Positions 1 through 12,165 of a stretch of 64,000 nt of DNA are shown piece by piece. Below the pieces are notes generated by a model. That model did not search any database. It was not told the DNA's origin and saw nothing but the letters and a program-made list of their open reading frames with translations. A program made the translations under genes and the position numbers. Within the stretch, counting starts at the first letter, position 1; every line of letters starts with the position of its first letter. The stretch is taken from NCBI GenBank assembly GCA_022419385.1, contig JAJUBI010000007.1, forward strand, positions 1,087,768 through 1,151,767. Reading direction: 5' to 3'. The DNA comes from Paraconiothyrium sp. Pb-2020 (taxonomy: Eukaryota > Ascomycota > Dothideomycetes > Pleosporales > Didymosphaeriaceae).

Positions 1-61
1 ACTTGATCGCGCAATGTTTGGTAGACCTTGAGATTGTGGTTCTAACAAATATGCAGATTCA

Positions 62-2578
62 ATGCAATCGAGTGCGCCATCTACACCACGAACCACACCT
101 ACCCCAATCCCTCCCGTAGAGTCCCGGCGGGTATTCGACCCGAACGCATCCATTGTGTTGATTGGCATACGGGGAACTGGAAAGTCTACGCTGGCAATTA
201 TGGCCTCAATAGCGTGTCGACGCCGCGTAATAGACGTGGAGAACGTGTTCCAGGAAGCCACGGGCTTCTCTACTTCCAAATATCGAAAACAGTTCGGGGC
301 TTCGAACCACAACCTGCGACAAGAGGAACTCCTGCGCAACATACTCCAGTCGCATGCGCAAGGCGCAATCATCGTCTGCAACGGAAGCTCACTTGAGCGC
401 AGCGGGCAGATCCTACTACAGGATTTTTCCAGGTCGCATCCTGTCATACATGTCCTACGAGATATAAAAAGTGTACACGACTATTTAGAGGTGCTCGAAT
501 TGTCCAAGCTAAAGGACATTGTAGCCTTTAGCGCCCCGATGTTTCGTCGATGCTCTAACTACGAGTTTTACAATATTTCCGAAACGAAAGCTGCATTCTC
601 GGTAGCGCCTGCGAACCAGACTTCCGTGCCTGCGTTTCTAACGTTGAAACGAGCCGAACGGACTTTTCTAAAATTTCTCTCGCTGATAGTGCCGACCCAA
701 GGCGAGGATGCGCCACTCGAACAAGGACTGCGCCTTCCGTCTGCTGCGGAACGAGCTGGTTTCCCACTGTCGGGAGTACCAGTGGAACTGAGGAAATATA
801 CTTGCGCGGTACAAGTTCCATTGACCGATCTTTGTTCGGAAGATGTCGACATTGAGCACCTGGAGTTCGGCTCTGACGCATTTGAGATAGTCATCGAGCC
901 TGAAGACGTAGATCTTTACCGTTTTGACGATCCTTCGAGAGCGACCATGATCAGTCGAGCCATATCTAGGGTTCGGAGAAGCACAGTCGTCCCGATCATA
1001 TATCATGTGACACCTGCGGAACCGCAACGACGAATATCATACATCGACCATGTCCAGCACGGCTTGCGCTTGGGACCAGAGTTCGCTACCGTTGATTTGC
1101 GCCTGGACGAGGAGACTGTACTGAACGTGATCGAGACAAGAGGGTCGACCAAGATCGTTGGCCACCTTCACGCTCCGACCGACTGGTACGATGCCTTCTG
1201 GATCGAAAACTACGACAGGGCTATGCGGTTAGGATGCACTGCTGTTCGATTCACGCGACCGGCTAATTTTATGGATGATAACCAATCTGTCCAGAGTTTT
1301 CGGAACAAGATATACGATAAAAAAGAGAGGATCCCGTTGATATGTTTCAATACTGGACGAGCAGGTCGTCGTTCAGCATGCTTCAACCAAGTCCTGACCA
1401 GCGTGATTCCAGAGTCAGTACGAGACGGTCCATCCTTTACCGAACGAGTCCGGCGAAATCCGGAGACTTCGTGGCTGTCTGTTCGAGAAGCAACACACAT
1501 TCTGTACGCCTCTTTCACCTACGATCCTATGAAATTCTACATTATGGGTGCTAGCGCCGGATACAGTTTGTCACCGGCCATGCACAATGCAGCTTACAAG
1601 GCATGTGGTATGCCTCATTACTTCGAGCGGCTGCAGACCAATACGTTGAACACACTGCAAGAGCTGGTGCAAGATGTTAGCTTCGGAGGCACAGCTGTGA
1701 GCCAGCCCTTCAAGCTAGAAGTTATATCGCTAGTACACTCTATGAGTCGGCACGCACGGGCCATAGGCGCAGTGAATACGTTGATTCCTGTGCGACATCT
1801 TAACAAAGATGGTAGCATCCCAGGCGATCTTGAGTTGTTCATGGAGCGCAATCAATCCGGTCCGATTAAAGCCCTGTACGGGGACAACACCGATTGGATC
1901 GGCATACGATCATGCATTCGAAGGGGTTTGTCGCCCGCCAACGCCGTAAGACCAACGACATGTGGTCTGGTCATCGGTGCAGGAGGCATGGCCCGCGCTG
2001 CGGTATACGCCATGCTTCAGATTGGCGTGCAGAATATCATCATCTACAATCGCTCCCATACGAACGCAGAGAAGCTTGTAACTCATTACGAGCGTCTCGT
2101 TTCATCTGCGTCAAGTACAGGTTTGCTACCTACAAGCCATCGTGACGCGCAGCCAAAGTTCCGCATTCTGCGGTCTCTCGAGGAAGAATGGCCGTCAGAC
2201 CTCCGCCCTCCTACCATCATTTTGTCCTGCATTCCCACACACCCTATCGGAGATGCCCCCGCGCCGAGCTTTACGCTTCCGAAGCAGTGGCTGCACAGCC
2301 CATCTGGCGGCGTGGTGATTGAACTGGCTTATCGTACGCTCAATACGCCTCTAATGAAGCAGATCAGAGGGGAGACATCGGGTGCCTGGGTGTGCATGGA
2401 CGGATTGGACCTTTTGCCTGAGCAGGGTTTTGCGCAGTTTGAGTTGTATACTGGCAAAAGGGCCCCAAGACGGGTGATGCGCGAGGAAGTCCTCAGGTCT
2501 TGGACGGATGAGCAGGGGCGAAGTGACCCGGCGATGGTCCAAACAAGGCTAGAGGCGATCGATGATCAGGAACCGTAA
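62..2578 (+). CDS. qutR: Quinate pathway repressor QutR (AROM-derived)
   Basis: The 838-residue protein resembles the last three domains of the pentafunctional AROM enzyme, as known for the repressors QutR (Aspergillus) and QA-1S (Neurospora). A shikimate kinase-like domain (about residues 28-200) keeps a P-loop, GIRGTGKST. A type I dehydroquinase-like domain follows (about 240-490), where the strand that normally carries the Schiff-base lysine reads AVRFTRPANF, with Arg in place of Lys. A shikimate dehydrogenase-like domain (about 505-825) keeps SLSPAMHN, NTDWIG and a GAGGMARAA nucleotide loop. Family knowledge: it blocks the activator QutA when quinate is absent. I see one exon; an in-frame TGA lies upstream of the chosen ATG. 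The structural qut genes lie about 22 kb away. Confidence 0.88.
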   Translation: MQSSAPSTPRTTPTPIPPVESRRVFDPNASIVLIGIRGTGKSTLAIMASIACRRRVIDVENVFQEATGFSTSKYRKQFGASNHNLRQEELLRNILQSHAQGAIIVCNGSSLERSGQILLQDFSRSHPVIHVLRDIKSVHDYLEVLELSKLKDIVAFSAPMFRRCSNYEFYNISETKAAFSVAPANQTSVPAFLTLKRAERTFLKFLSLIVPTQGEDAPLEQGLRLPSAAERAGFPLSGVPVELRKYTCAVQVPLTDLCSEDVDIEHLEFGSDAFEIVIEPEDVDLYRFDDPSRATMISRAISRVRRSTVVPIIYHVTPAEPQRRISYIDHVQHGLRLGPEFATVDLRLDEETVLNVIETRGSTKIVGHLHAPTDWYDAFWIENYDRAMRLGCTAVRFTRPANFMDDNQSVQSFRNKIYDKKERIPLICFNTGRAGRRSACFNQVLTSVIPESVRDGPSFTERVRRNPETSWLSVREATHILYASFTYDPMKFYIMGASAGYSLSPAMHNAAYKACGMPHYFERLQTNTLNTLQELVQDVSFGGTAVSQPFKLEVISLVHSMSRHARAIGAVNTLIPVRHLNKDGSIPGDLELFMERNQSGPIKALYGDNTDWIGIRSCIRRGLSPANAVRPTTCGLVIGAGGMARAAVYAMLQIGVQNIIIYNRSHTNAEKLVTHYERLVSSASSTGLLPTSHRDAQPKFRILRSLEEEWPSDLRPPTIILSCIPTHPIGDAPAPSFTLPKQWLHSPSGGVVIELAYRTLNTPLMKQIRGETSGAWVCMDGLDLLPEQGFAQFELYTGKRAPRRVMREEVLRSWTDEQGRSDPAMVQTRLEAIDDQEP

Positions 2579-2889
2579 GCAAGCAATATACCCAGCGAAT
2601 ATGATAACTTTGTAAAGACTCGACTATCAATCTAGAACCGTGAAGTTACAGCCCCTGTAAAGCGTATTTACGAGGATAGAGTTCGTTCAATCGTCCTAAC
2701 GGTCCATCCCTGCGCAGATCAAAGAACACCGCACGTGCCTTCGAAAATGCGCAACCGCGGCGACGCGTCTGCCAGCATAACAATCAACTAAACAGTCCAC
2801 CATTCCACCCACAGAGATCACCGCGCGATTGCCGACCGTTCAGGCCGTTGAGTCTCCAACATGTATATATAGCGCGCTAGCACACGCCC
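2579..2889. other. Intergenic, qutR to next gene
   Basis: 311 bases without a gene. A TATATATA run lies at about 2864-2872, only some 18 bases before the first ATG of the next gene. That is very close for a TATA box, so the true start of that gene may be an internal Met. Confidence 0.5.
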
Positions 2890-5392
2890 ATGAGTACGCG
2901 CCGGCAACTCATGCCACTCTCCCCGCTTTCGCCCAAACTCCCGCACAACGACCCGCAACGCACCCATGAGCTTCCCGCGATGTCCCACGCGGCGCAAATT
3001 GAAATGCATAATACCGATGAAACTCTATCCTTGAACTCTTTCTCGAGCGGCGCCGACGACTTTGAACGGCGCATGATACAAACTCTCCGCGACGAACGAC
3101 GCTTAAACGAAGCGCCAACACCAAGAATTCACGCTTTCTCGAAGGCACGTGTACATCCACGCGTTGGCGTGACTCTAGAGAATTTGGAAAGGCACAACGC
3201 TAAGAACAATGCCGCGCTTGGGCCCAATGCGCACGTCAAGTTCCAGAGTCCGCCGAGCAGCAGCGGTTCAACCAGATCGGACCCGGCACTCAATGTACCG
3301 AGCGGCTGGGGGAGGAAGGGACGAGTCAAGAGGAATTGGATGCGGGAAATCGCCACGGAAGAGAAGCGGAGTCCAAGCGCGCACGAGGATACAGTCGACC
3401 GCCTTGCGCTCGACCCGGAACAGACGCCTCCTCACAATCGTGATGAACCACGCCAATCAGTCGAAGACAGTCCACTCTCACACAAGAGTTCTCTACATGG
3501 TACGCCCGCCTCTCAGCGTCGGCGAAGCATAGAAGACTGGAGCTTTGATATGAACGAAGCTTCAATCATCGCATCTACACCCTACCGCCCGCGAAACACA
3601 GTTTTGGATGACATACGGAATAGAGAAATAGAAGCGCTCAAAGAGCAGAATGTGGCAACGACTAGGTTGGACAAGGCAAGAGAAGCTTCGCCAAAGGAGT
3701 TGCGTCCGCGCTCTGCATCGGCCAAATCCACCGTAGACCAGTGGGAAGGGACAGCACCCGAGAAGACTAGCCCTGTACAAGGACTGTCTGAACTCCATCT
3801 TCACAAACGGAACAAATCGTGGCAAACTGTCGGCAAAGCACCGGCATCAACAGGAGAAGGCACCGAGGGTTCACCCATCGTGGTGTATAAGAACAACACA
3901 GAGACGATCGGTATGGTAGGCAACCGGCTTCTTGCCGATGCTACGAATGTGAGGCGGCCGCCTCACCGAAGAGACGATTCACGGGATCTACTGCGTCGAC
4001 TTGCGAGGGCATCGAGTACTCCAAGCCCTGGTAGACCCGAAGATTCGCGACCACTGATAGCACCAGGACAGCGATTAAGCAGTTCTTCCCAAACTATGGC
4101 CACTGAGACGTCTCCAACAGCTCCCTCTATGAGGGGGGGTCCAGGTGCGGTCACCTCCGCAGAGCGAACCACGGATGAGCCCACTGATCCAGACGAACAT
4201 CCGCCACGGAAATCTGAAATGCCAATCGAACCTCGAGCGACCCAAGACACTTCAAGCGAAATTTTACGAAATATCGTTCATGCGACACCAAAGTCAGCCG
4301 AACGCTCATTTCTCCACCCCAAAACGCCAGTAGTGACGGGGGCATGGGTAGACACGATTGTAGGCAGTCCCGACATTTCTACCATCCAAGAATCTACAGG
4401 ATCTTCGCAGCCACCAATATTCCCTCGTAAACGCAGTCCTCGGAAACAGACTCTACATGATTCACAAGCTGCTCTACCCGCCGAAGACCTACAAGTAACG
4501 CCAGAAGTGTCGAAACCGAACTTGCCACGATCAGTACTGGGAGCACTCGGAAGAGGCACGAGCCACTGGAGAAAGACGGTCGACAGAATACGGCGAATCA
4601 ACCATCAACTCGCTGGAAGAGTTGATTGCGCCAATAGCTAATACTGTTGATTCCGGCGAGCCAGACGAAGACACATTGCCATTAGATGTTCTGGCAAAAG
4701 CTCCGCGTACGGAAGCAGAGCGACGACGGCAAGAGGAACTCCTTCACATCCAAAACATGGACCGAAGACTACGCTCAACACGAACCAGCCTACGCGACAC
4801 TAGCCGTGGCATCCGGCGAGTAGAAGAGCAGATCGAGCGTAGCGGTGAGCGGACAACTATCGTCTCAGACGACAGCTCCGGTGAAAAGATCATTTCCCGC
4901 GAATACAAGTGCCCATGCGCCGAAAACGGCGGGCACCGGCTTTCCCTCTGGAAAACCATCAAGCTCATCTTCTACGACGAAACGTTGAAGCCGAAACGTC
5001 ATGGATGGGGTCTGACCTGGCTAAGCATCTTCCTTGTTACTTTTTTCACGTGGTTCATTCTCGAGAACATCTGCTGCGAGATATGGGGCCACCATACCTA
5101 CGCGTCGAGTTACAAGGGCTATGGTGTTATCTGGGGGGCGCCCGAATACCCGTATGTGCTACCTACTATGACGTATCGCGCTCTCATCAAGCCTTGGTGG
5201 CGGCCTTTGTACGCGTTGTTTTCTTGGATATGGGGTGCCGTTGGAGCTCGGACTGTAGAAGCAGCACCCAAGACTAGGACGACGGCTGCAAGGTTCGCGG
5301 AGAGAATTCTGGTGAGGGATCAGGCGAGAGTGGCGTTTGAGGACGAGGCCGCCAGTGTTTTGGGCATGGCCGGGGATGAGGTTGTGCGATGA
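2890..5392 (+). CDS. Unknown protein with C-terminal membrane segment; frame change near 4.5 kb
   Basis: I do not recognise the family. The N-terminal ~530 residues are polar, Ser/Pro/Arg-rich and probably disordered. The C-terminal part has a charged, coiled-coil-like stretch (RTEAERRRQEELLHI), then a CPC-containing turn, a strong membrane segment (WLSIFLVTFFTWFILENI) and a Trp-rich second hydrophobic stretch. The two halves are in different frames: frame 1 from 2890 to a stop at 4641, frame 2 open from about 4499 to 5392. A 61-nt intron at 4495-4555 (GTAACG...AG, phase 0) would join them into 813 residues; a single extra base would do so too. The start is uncertain because a TATA-like run lies just upstream; Met at 2911 or 2986 are alternatives. 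Confidence 0.6.
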
Positions 5393-6634
5393 GACTTGCG
5401 AGAGGAGTACGTCAGCAGCTATTGAAGCATTTGGCATTTTTAGCGCGGCGTTTGGGTATTGGGTCGCGATTGCAGATATCGCACAGTTACTGCTAGGAAG
5501 ACATTGGGCATGGAAGGAACAGTTGAACATGTACCATCCACCCACCACGCGCAATGTTAAGAAAGAGCGAGTAGACTCAAGCGTCTGTTAGCAGGAGGTC
5601 CCTCTTTAACCCGCTTATAACTTTCAAATAACGCACGTTGATCGCTTACGACTACTGCCTTCAGTATATTGCATGACACCTCCCATCTAAACTTAATCCC
5701 GACTCCGCTGAGACAACGTACTAGACTTAACGCCAAGGTCCGATGTGCCATTCATGAATGCATGCTGCCAAGCATCACCTCATTACAACACCAACCACGA
5801 TCGCCACAATATCATTCACAGAAGCCTCGATCACCATGAGGGCCTGCCTTCCTTGGATCGTAGACGTGTGCCAAGCAATCTGCGCTATCCGTGGCTGTGA
5901 AAACCCCACAGAAAGCCTACTACATATAGCACTAGTCGGATCGCTCGGGTAAGGCTCGTGAACCTCACCTCATCTGCTGGGGTATTTGCTGCTTACGACA
6001 CTTTGGTCCCAAGCTGTCATACTCGTAGTGACAGAGTGATCCAAGTGGCCGAAGCAGCTCACTGTGGATTAAGACGCTGGAGTGAAGGAAAAGGTGGATG
6101 AGTGGACTGTACGTCGATCGATGCGTCTGCATTGTCATTTACACAGCCTCCATGACAACATCACTGCACAGAAAGCTTCGCTTCGATGTTTGACACCGCC
6201 AAAACGGGAAAGTTAGCCTCCTTGAATCCTTGGAGCTCAACTGTAGCTTGCGACCACTTCCAGCCGAACAAGTTCTAATGACTGCTATTGTCCCACCATG
6301 CCCGCAATTCGGAAGCCTGCATCTTGGCCAAAGATCTACTTCACGCCCATAGGATGACCGGCAAGGTTCCGCCATCGCAAAGGCTCCGGCGTGCTTGGGA
6401 GTACGGGCGTACGACGGCAGTGTGGCTCGGTACTCTAGGGAGAGTGGCTGCTTTGTGCATGGCATCGTGCCATTAGCGTCCAGAAGAGCTCGCTGGCAAA
6501 CATGGATAAGACGGTACTAAAGTAGGGCAGCATCCTCTCTTGAAGTTCGTCGTACCCGCTCGGAGACGTGGAACGTCTGCGCTGCCTCTTCCTTCCGTGT
6601 ATTCTGTGGCTTCCACGCATTCTTTTCCATAACC
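5393..6634. other. Intergenic
   Basis: 1.24 kb. Only short overlapping open frames with no family resemblance; I see no gene, RNA or repeat. It holds the promoter of the fasciclin gene. Confidence 0.5.
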
Positions 6635-8104
6635 ATGCAGTTCAAACACCTTGCAGTTCTCACTCTAGCGAGCCTCGTCGCTACTCAGGACAGCAGCAAC
6701 GACACTCAGTCGCTCAATGCTACGCTCTCTAGCGACGACCAGCTGTCTAACCTCACCTCGTTTCTTTCCCTCAACCCCGCTATTGTATCTGTTCTCTCTC
6801 AAGCCAGCAATATCACCATCCTCGCTCCTTCCAACAATGCCTTCTCCGAGTTCGCCAACACAGATGTTGGCCGGGATATTGCGAGCGACCCTAGCCTCCT
6901 GGCTGCACTGTTACAGTACCATGTCCTTAACGGGACGTTCCAGCCCAGTCAGATCACGAATCAGAGCACTTTCGTTTCGACCTACTTGAACAACGAGACG
7001 TATGCAAATGTTACTGGCGGCCAGGTCGTCGAAGCCGTCAAAGTCGGGAATGAGACCGTGTTCTACTCTGGGCTTTTGCAGAATGCCACAGTGACCACGG
7101 CTGTACGTCCCTTCACATCCTACCTACCTATTATCCAACCCTCTCAACATTTGCTAAGGATGTTCAGGACCGAAACTTCACCGGCGGAACAGTACACAGT
7201 ACGCAACGTTGGGGTGCAAAGTGGGTAGTCATGCTGGGCGACTGTCTAAAACTCCAGATCTTATACCTCTAGGTCTAAAGTTTCCAGGCAGAAAAGTAGC
7301 TGGCTAGAACACCTACTCCATCCTTCCCTGGCTTATAGACACTATACTGACTTTGTACTCTCACCTGCAGTCATCGACCGCGTCCTCGTATTCCCTCTCA
7401 ACGTCCTCGATACCGCCAACGCTTTGAATCTCACGTCCCTCCGTGGTGCCATCAACGCAACTGACTCCATCGAGGCCGCCAACGCACGCAAAATCACTGT
7501 TTTTGCGCCCAACAACGAGGCCTTCAATAATATCGGCTCAGCGCTGGCTAACCTCTCCAACGACAACCTGCAAAACATCCTCGAGTACCACATTGTCGAG
7601 GATGTGTACTATAGCACTTCTTTGGAAAACGGCACGACGCTGCAGAGTGAGGACGATGATCGTGAGTTAACGATCACGATCAACGAAAACGGCACAGTTT
7701 TCGTGAACGCCGCGGAGGTGGTCGTTCCTAATGTGCTTATCGCGAATGGTGTCTTGCATATTCTCGACAAGTAGGTTTTTTCTTCCTCTCTCCTTCATGA
7801 CTTTTTCCATGAGCTAAAGTTTTCCAGTGTCCTCAACCCCAACAATACGGACGGTCCGTTCGAGAGCGCCACCGCAGGCGCCCCCGGCTTCACAGGTAGT
7901 GCCGTCAGCGAGCAGCCCTTCACCAGTGGCCAGCCTACGCCTACTACACAGGTCAATCCCACGTCCGAGAGGGCTGGCCCGGCACAGAGCACTGCTGCTG
8001 GAAGTGGTAGCGAAACTAGTGGTGCGGCGACGCCGTTGGTGACTGGTTGTGTGCAGTATGTCGCGCTATTTGGTGCTGGTGCAGCCGCGTATCTTGGATT
8101 CTAG
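6635..8104 (+). CDS. Fasciclin (FAS1) domain GPI-anchored surface protein
   Basis: Four exons: 6635-7102, 7168-7198, 7371-7770 and 7828-8104, giving 391 residues. It starts with a signal peptide (MQFKHLAVLTLASLVATQ). Two FAS1 repeats follow. The first has NITILAPSNNAF and ends, across the 31-nt exon, in GGTVHIIDRVL; the second has KITVFAPNNEAF and ends in NGVLHILD. There are many N-x-S/T sites, then a Ser/Thr/Pro-rich stalk and a hydrophobic tail after a small-residue run, as in GPI proteins. All introns are GT-AG; the first has a GCTAAG branch-like site. Such proteins act in cell adhesion at the fungal cell wall (family knowledge). The second intron, 172 nt, is long for this locus. Confidence 0.88.
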
Positions 8105-8682
8105 AATTGCTCGAGAGAAGTAGATGCAGATTTCGTAGTGGATGAAAGGATGCGGGATCGCGGGTGGGAGCTTGACGTTCGTGATTTTGTGGAATGGGCC
8201 ATTAGGCTATGGTTCACGTCCTTTATTTTTTCGGTATATGGTTCGATCTTTACACTCGTGCTTTAGTCTATAATGCATGGCTTGGATGCTCAAATCGAAG
8301 TTGTAATACGACTAGAATGAAATAATCACAGTATAATATCCTGACCCCACGTATATGGTCGTTGGAACAGGGAGAATTAACATTCAACGTAACAAAACAA
8401 GCACAAAAGAAGAAAGATAAGCCTTCTACCTCGCCCGCTAGATATGAGCCTTGCTATAGAGACTTCTTCAGTATTGGCCTCGAGGTATGCAACAATGTGG
8501 AGATTTCAAATTTTTGGGTAATATGTCCGAAAGGAAACAATGTACCAAAAATAAGTTCCACATGGTCTTCTCACATAACGCTTCCGCGACCATCTGACCA
8601 ATTTTCTATATTTGAATAAATTGTGGCGTCTTATATTTTTGAATATCGTATCAATATATAAGTCAAAATCTATGATGAAACT
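8105..8682. other. Intergenic between convergent genes
   Basis: 578 bases between two 3' ends, becoming AT-rich after about 8500. It holds the 3' regions of both flanking genes; nothing else seen. Confidence 0.5.
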
Positions 8683-9745
8683 CTACATCAGTAACAACCC
8701 TGCCATAGCTGCAGCACCCAAGTAAGGTCCCATGGTTTTCATCGCTGCTACGCCTTTGGTCGAGCTGGGACCCTCGCTCCCAGTCTCGGTTCCATTCGTC
8801 TCGTCAGTTGCATTCCCTTCGTATTTGACACCCTCCTCGTCCAGAATATCTTTGGCCGATCCTGGTACGGGGCTGCCGTCTTCGATGTCGTCCATGCGAA
8901 GACACAGCAACTCGACGCGAACATCGTCACTTGTCGCACCATCCGCGGTACTGTCAGTCCGATTCGGCCAGAACGTTAGGAAGTATGGTTGCGCAAAGCG
9001 AACTGTCTCGTTGTAAGCTCCGCCTGTGCCGCCGCCTGCGTGTATTGAGCTATTAACTGCCACCGCGTCCTTAGGACACTTTTCTTTTATGAGTGTCTGC
9101 TCGTCTAACGCGTAGTCTAGTGTAGGGCCTGTGCATGTTAACCTTCTACTCAAATACTCATAAACGTTTAAACTTACCACTACCGAACAAACCTCCCCTC
9201 CATTTCGAGCCTCCACCGACAAGCGATGCACATTCCTGCGGTATAGTGGAGTTGAAAGCCTCACCACTGCAGCTGCTTGTGGTACCATCAGAGACCGACT
9301 TCAGCGCAGATCTCTGAAAATGTCGTATTAGGCCCGCGACGCACTCCTCTCCCAACATCGTCTTGCAATCCCCCTTATCATCAGCGCTCCTCTGTAGAAC
9401 GTCGCGGGAAAACGAGAACCCGTCCTGACCATACGTCCAAGTCGTTTGCCAACACGTCCCGATCCCCGTCGCGTTGGACTTTCCAGTGTTTAACCACATA
9501 TGCGTCATTGCGCCCTCCCCTCCTACTGCCCCACCGTATTGCGTGCGCGTGGAAAAGTACCAGGAGTTGTCTGGATCGTCAACGACGCTATTGCCCTTGA
9601 GCCGGAGCGCTGGGATCGAGACGGTCTTGGAGCTGTTGAAGTTGAAGAATTTCTCATTCGCATCGCATAATCGAGCTGTAGCTCTTAGAACGAGCAATGA
9701 AGTGACAATGCCGAAGGCAAGCGTGTTAATTGTTCCAGGAGACAT
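8683..9745 (-). CDS. Secreted glycoprotein, probably GPI-anchored, unknown function
   Basis: Two exons, 9745-9178 and 9128-8683, joined over a 49-nt intron (GTAAGT...CACAG), encode 337 residues. The N-terminus has a hydrophobic signal segment (about residues 8-24). The ectodomain has several cysteines (CDANEKFF, GTCWQTTW, GEECVAGL, SSCSGEAF, QECASLV) and N-glycosylation sites. The C-terminus is a Thr/Gly/Ser-rich stretch followed by a hydrophobic tail (YLGAAAMAGLLL), which suggests a GPI signal. I do not recognise the family. Confidence 0.75.
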
Positions 9746-10770
9746 GTTGCGAGCGAGTGCGCAGTCCGCGTTTCCATGAACAAGATGCTGTGATGCACAC
9801 TAAGAGTGCGCCGCAACAGCGAACAAGGCTTATTATGCATGCTGAGGAGGGAGGCCTGTGAACATCGGGTTGTTGCAATGTTGCCTAACCCAGCGTCAAG
9901 TTGTCCATTTAGTGAATCCGATCACGCTCAGGGAACAGTAATCTCCGCCTTTTAGGCCAGCCCCGTATTACTGGCCGGCCCCTCGCAGGCCTGAAGGCGC
10001 AGGTGCGCTCGAAGAGACTAGCAGGAAGTAGCCGACGACGAAACCTTGGGGGCGTCTTACATGTTGCTCTATTCCTGTAATACATGCTGGGGGCTCGGTC
10101 GTGCTATTTAAGAATGGGCAGTGGGCGGCTCGGACCCCACTTGGTGCAAAATCAGCGTGCTTTACATCGCGAATTGGGCCCGCAAGCTTGAATCCTGCTA
10201 CTTTTGTCAGATTTAACGACTATTGCTGGATAAGAGAATCACGTCTTGATAACAGCCTTGTAGACCCCAAAGTCCCGCTTTGGCTACCTTTCAAGCACCA
10301 CCCATACCGTTGAACATACTTGGATCCCTTATGGTATCGTTGTAGAGGTGCTGTTGGGATCGTTGTAAAATTGCTGTTATAATGGGAAAAGAGAAGGTGA
10401 TAATTAAGACTTCACATACTCCCCACCATGTCTGCATTTACGGAGCCGTGCTGAGAGCTTCAACGTCAGCCATCACATGTAAAGATTGGAGACGAAGGTG
10501 GAGACAATGATGAGGTCGGCATAATCGTTGAGAAAGTGAGAAGTGCTTACGTTAAGTGACAAATAGCCAACTAAATTGAGACATGCACATTACCATTGAC
10601 TCAACGAAGGACATCACAGCACGCTACATGTTATGGGCCAGTGACACGACCTAACGTTAACATTAGGCATTTGATCGTATGTTAGACAAGCTGTGGTGTA
10701 ACGCGCTGCGAATCTCTCATGTTATCTACTACTTGAAGAAAGTAACAATCGTCAATCGCTGCATTTTATT
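9746..10770. other. Intergenic
   Basis: About 1 kb with no gene-like frame. The first ~100 bases upstream of 9745 should be the promoter of the secreted glycoprotein; the part beyond 10320 is AT-rich. Nothing else seen. Confidence 0.5.
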
Positions 10771-12009
10771 CTAGACGAAAGGTTTCCGGGACGCCATCGA
10801 GTTTCCCTTTCGGATTGCCCCTTTCCTCCTCAAACCCCCTTCACTTCCTGTGCTTGAAGTGACGCTCTTCCCACTTCCATGCCCTCCTAGATTGGGCAGC
10901 ATCTCCCTCACTACGCTCAACAACCATTTCTCCAACTCTTCGGTCACCCACTCATTGGACACGCCCCGCTGTGCAACCAACTCCTTAACCGTCTGAGCAC
11001 CTAGATTACCGCACACGACACAGGCGTCAAAAACCTTCTCGAAATCGCCCTGCAATCCACCGGGCACCGCAACACATCCCTTACACCGCACCTGCCGGGG
11101 CACATTCTTACGTGGTGGTACTGGTGCTTGCGCGGGCAGCTGCGGGATGGGAGGTAGAGGTTTATTCGGCTGAAGCGCAGTTACCTTGCAATGCGTCGGC
11201 GGGGGACGGTGAAAGACGAAACGATGACAGTGCGAGCAAATGTGGCTGAAATTAGTAGACGGGTCGAGAGAGGCGGGAGTCTGGTTGCAGAGGGGACAAA
11301 GAACGTTGTCCTGCGATCCTAATTGTTGTGGCGATCGTATAACGGTGGGGCGGCCGTGGGGGGTGAAGACACTGGAGATAAGTTCGTGAGAGGTATCATG
11401 CGAGACAGTATATGCGTGCGAGGGGTTAATGAGTGGTTTCTGAGAGGGGAGCAGGTCGCGATCTGAGAGCTTCGCTGGGATAGACAGCGAGTCGCTGGAT
11501 AGGGCTGTGGAGGGCCAGTGACGGGAGAAGTTCCTCGCTTGGCTGGGTTCTGGCTGAAGGACATAGTTGTGCTCTTGCTTGTCTTGGAGACTGACTCGAT
11601 GAGTGCTTCGGCCTTTCATAGTATCTCCCTGCGCGAGTTCTCGTCCGGAGTACGAGTTTAGCTGCGACATAGGCGCAAGACGTTTCCCTGTCACACTGCG
11701 CTTGAAACGCGGGGAGTCCTTGTTGATGTTGTACTCTGGATTGCGTGATGTACCATAAGTTGTCTTATGAGTGCGTGGAACCTGCTCTTCGGCCAGCGAA
11801 GGGTGCGCTTTAGATGAAGTAGACACCATGTTTGCAGTGACCAGTACCCTGTGCTTTGCTCCGTTTGCGAACGATCGTATAAAGATCGGGAAGAAAATCG
11901 AAGAGGCAAGATTGGATATGCGTTGAACGAAACATAGACACATTGTGCATTTGACACAACAATGCACAATTGAAGAGGATGCCCAACATTGTAAACGAAC
12001 ACTGCGCAA
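10771..12009 (-). CDS. Unknown protein with CxxC zinc-binding pairs
   Basis: The frame from 12009 gives 412 residues, but Met61 at 11829 (MVSTSSKAHPSLAEEQ) is the likelier start: the first 60 residues are Cys- and Phe-rich and unlike the polar remainder. The central part is Ser/Thr/Pro-rich. Two cysteine clusters follow: CPLC...CSHC, then CKGC...CVVC with about 20 residues between, which look like small treble-clef or zinc-ribbon sites. A helical segment (VTEELEKWLLSVVREML) and a basic tail end the protein. Not recognised. Single exon. Confidence 0.65.
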   Translation of the reverse strand: MRSVRLQCWASSSIVHCCVKCTMCLCFVQRISNLASSIFFPIFIRSFANGAKHRVLVTANMVSTSSKAHPSLAEEQVPRTHKTTYGTSRNPEYNINKDSPRFKRSVTGKRLAPMSQLNSYSGRELAQGDTMKGRSTHRVSLQDKQEHNYVLQPEPSQARNFSRHWPSTALSSDSLSIPAKLSDRDLLPSQKPLINPSHAYTVSHDTSHELISSVFTPHGRPTVIRSPQQLGSQDNVLCPLCNQTPASLDPSTNFSHICSHCHRFVFHRPPPTHCKVTALQPNKPLPPIPQLPAQAPVPPRKNVPRQVRCKGCVAVPGGLQGDFEKVFDACVVCGNLGAQTVKELVAQRGVSNEWVTEELEKWLLSVVREMLPNLGGHGSGKSVTSSTGSEGGLRRKGAIRKGNSMASRKPFV

Positions 12010-12165
12010 GGTAGTTTCGGAGGGTGGTGCGCGACGTACTCATCGTTCGTTTGCTGTGTTGCGGTATGTTGCTTTGCTCAAGCAGTTTGCTTGGGCAGCA
12101 TTAGATCGGAGCAGTGCGATAGTTGGACCAAAGGCGCCGGACCTGTAATGGCCCACGACAGCTCT

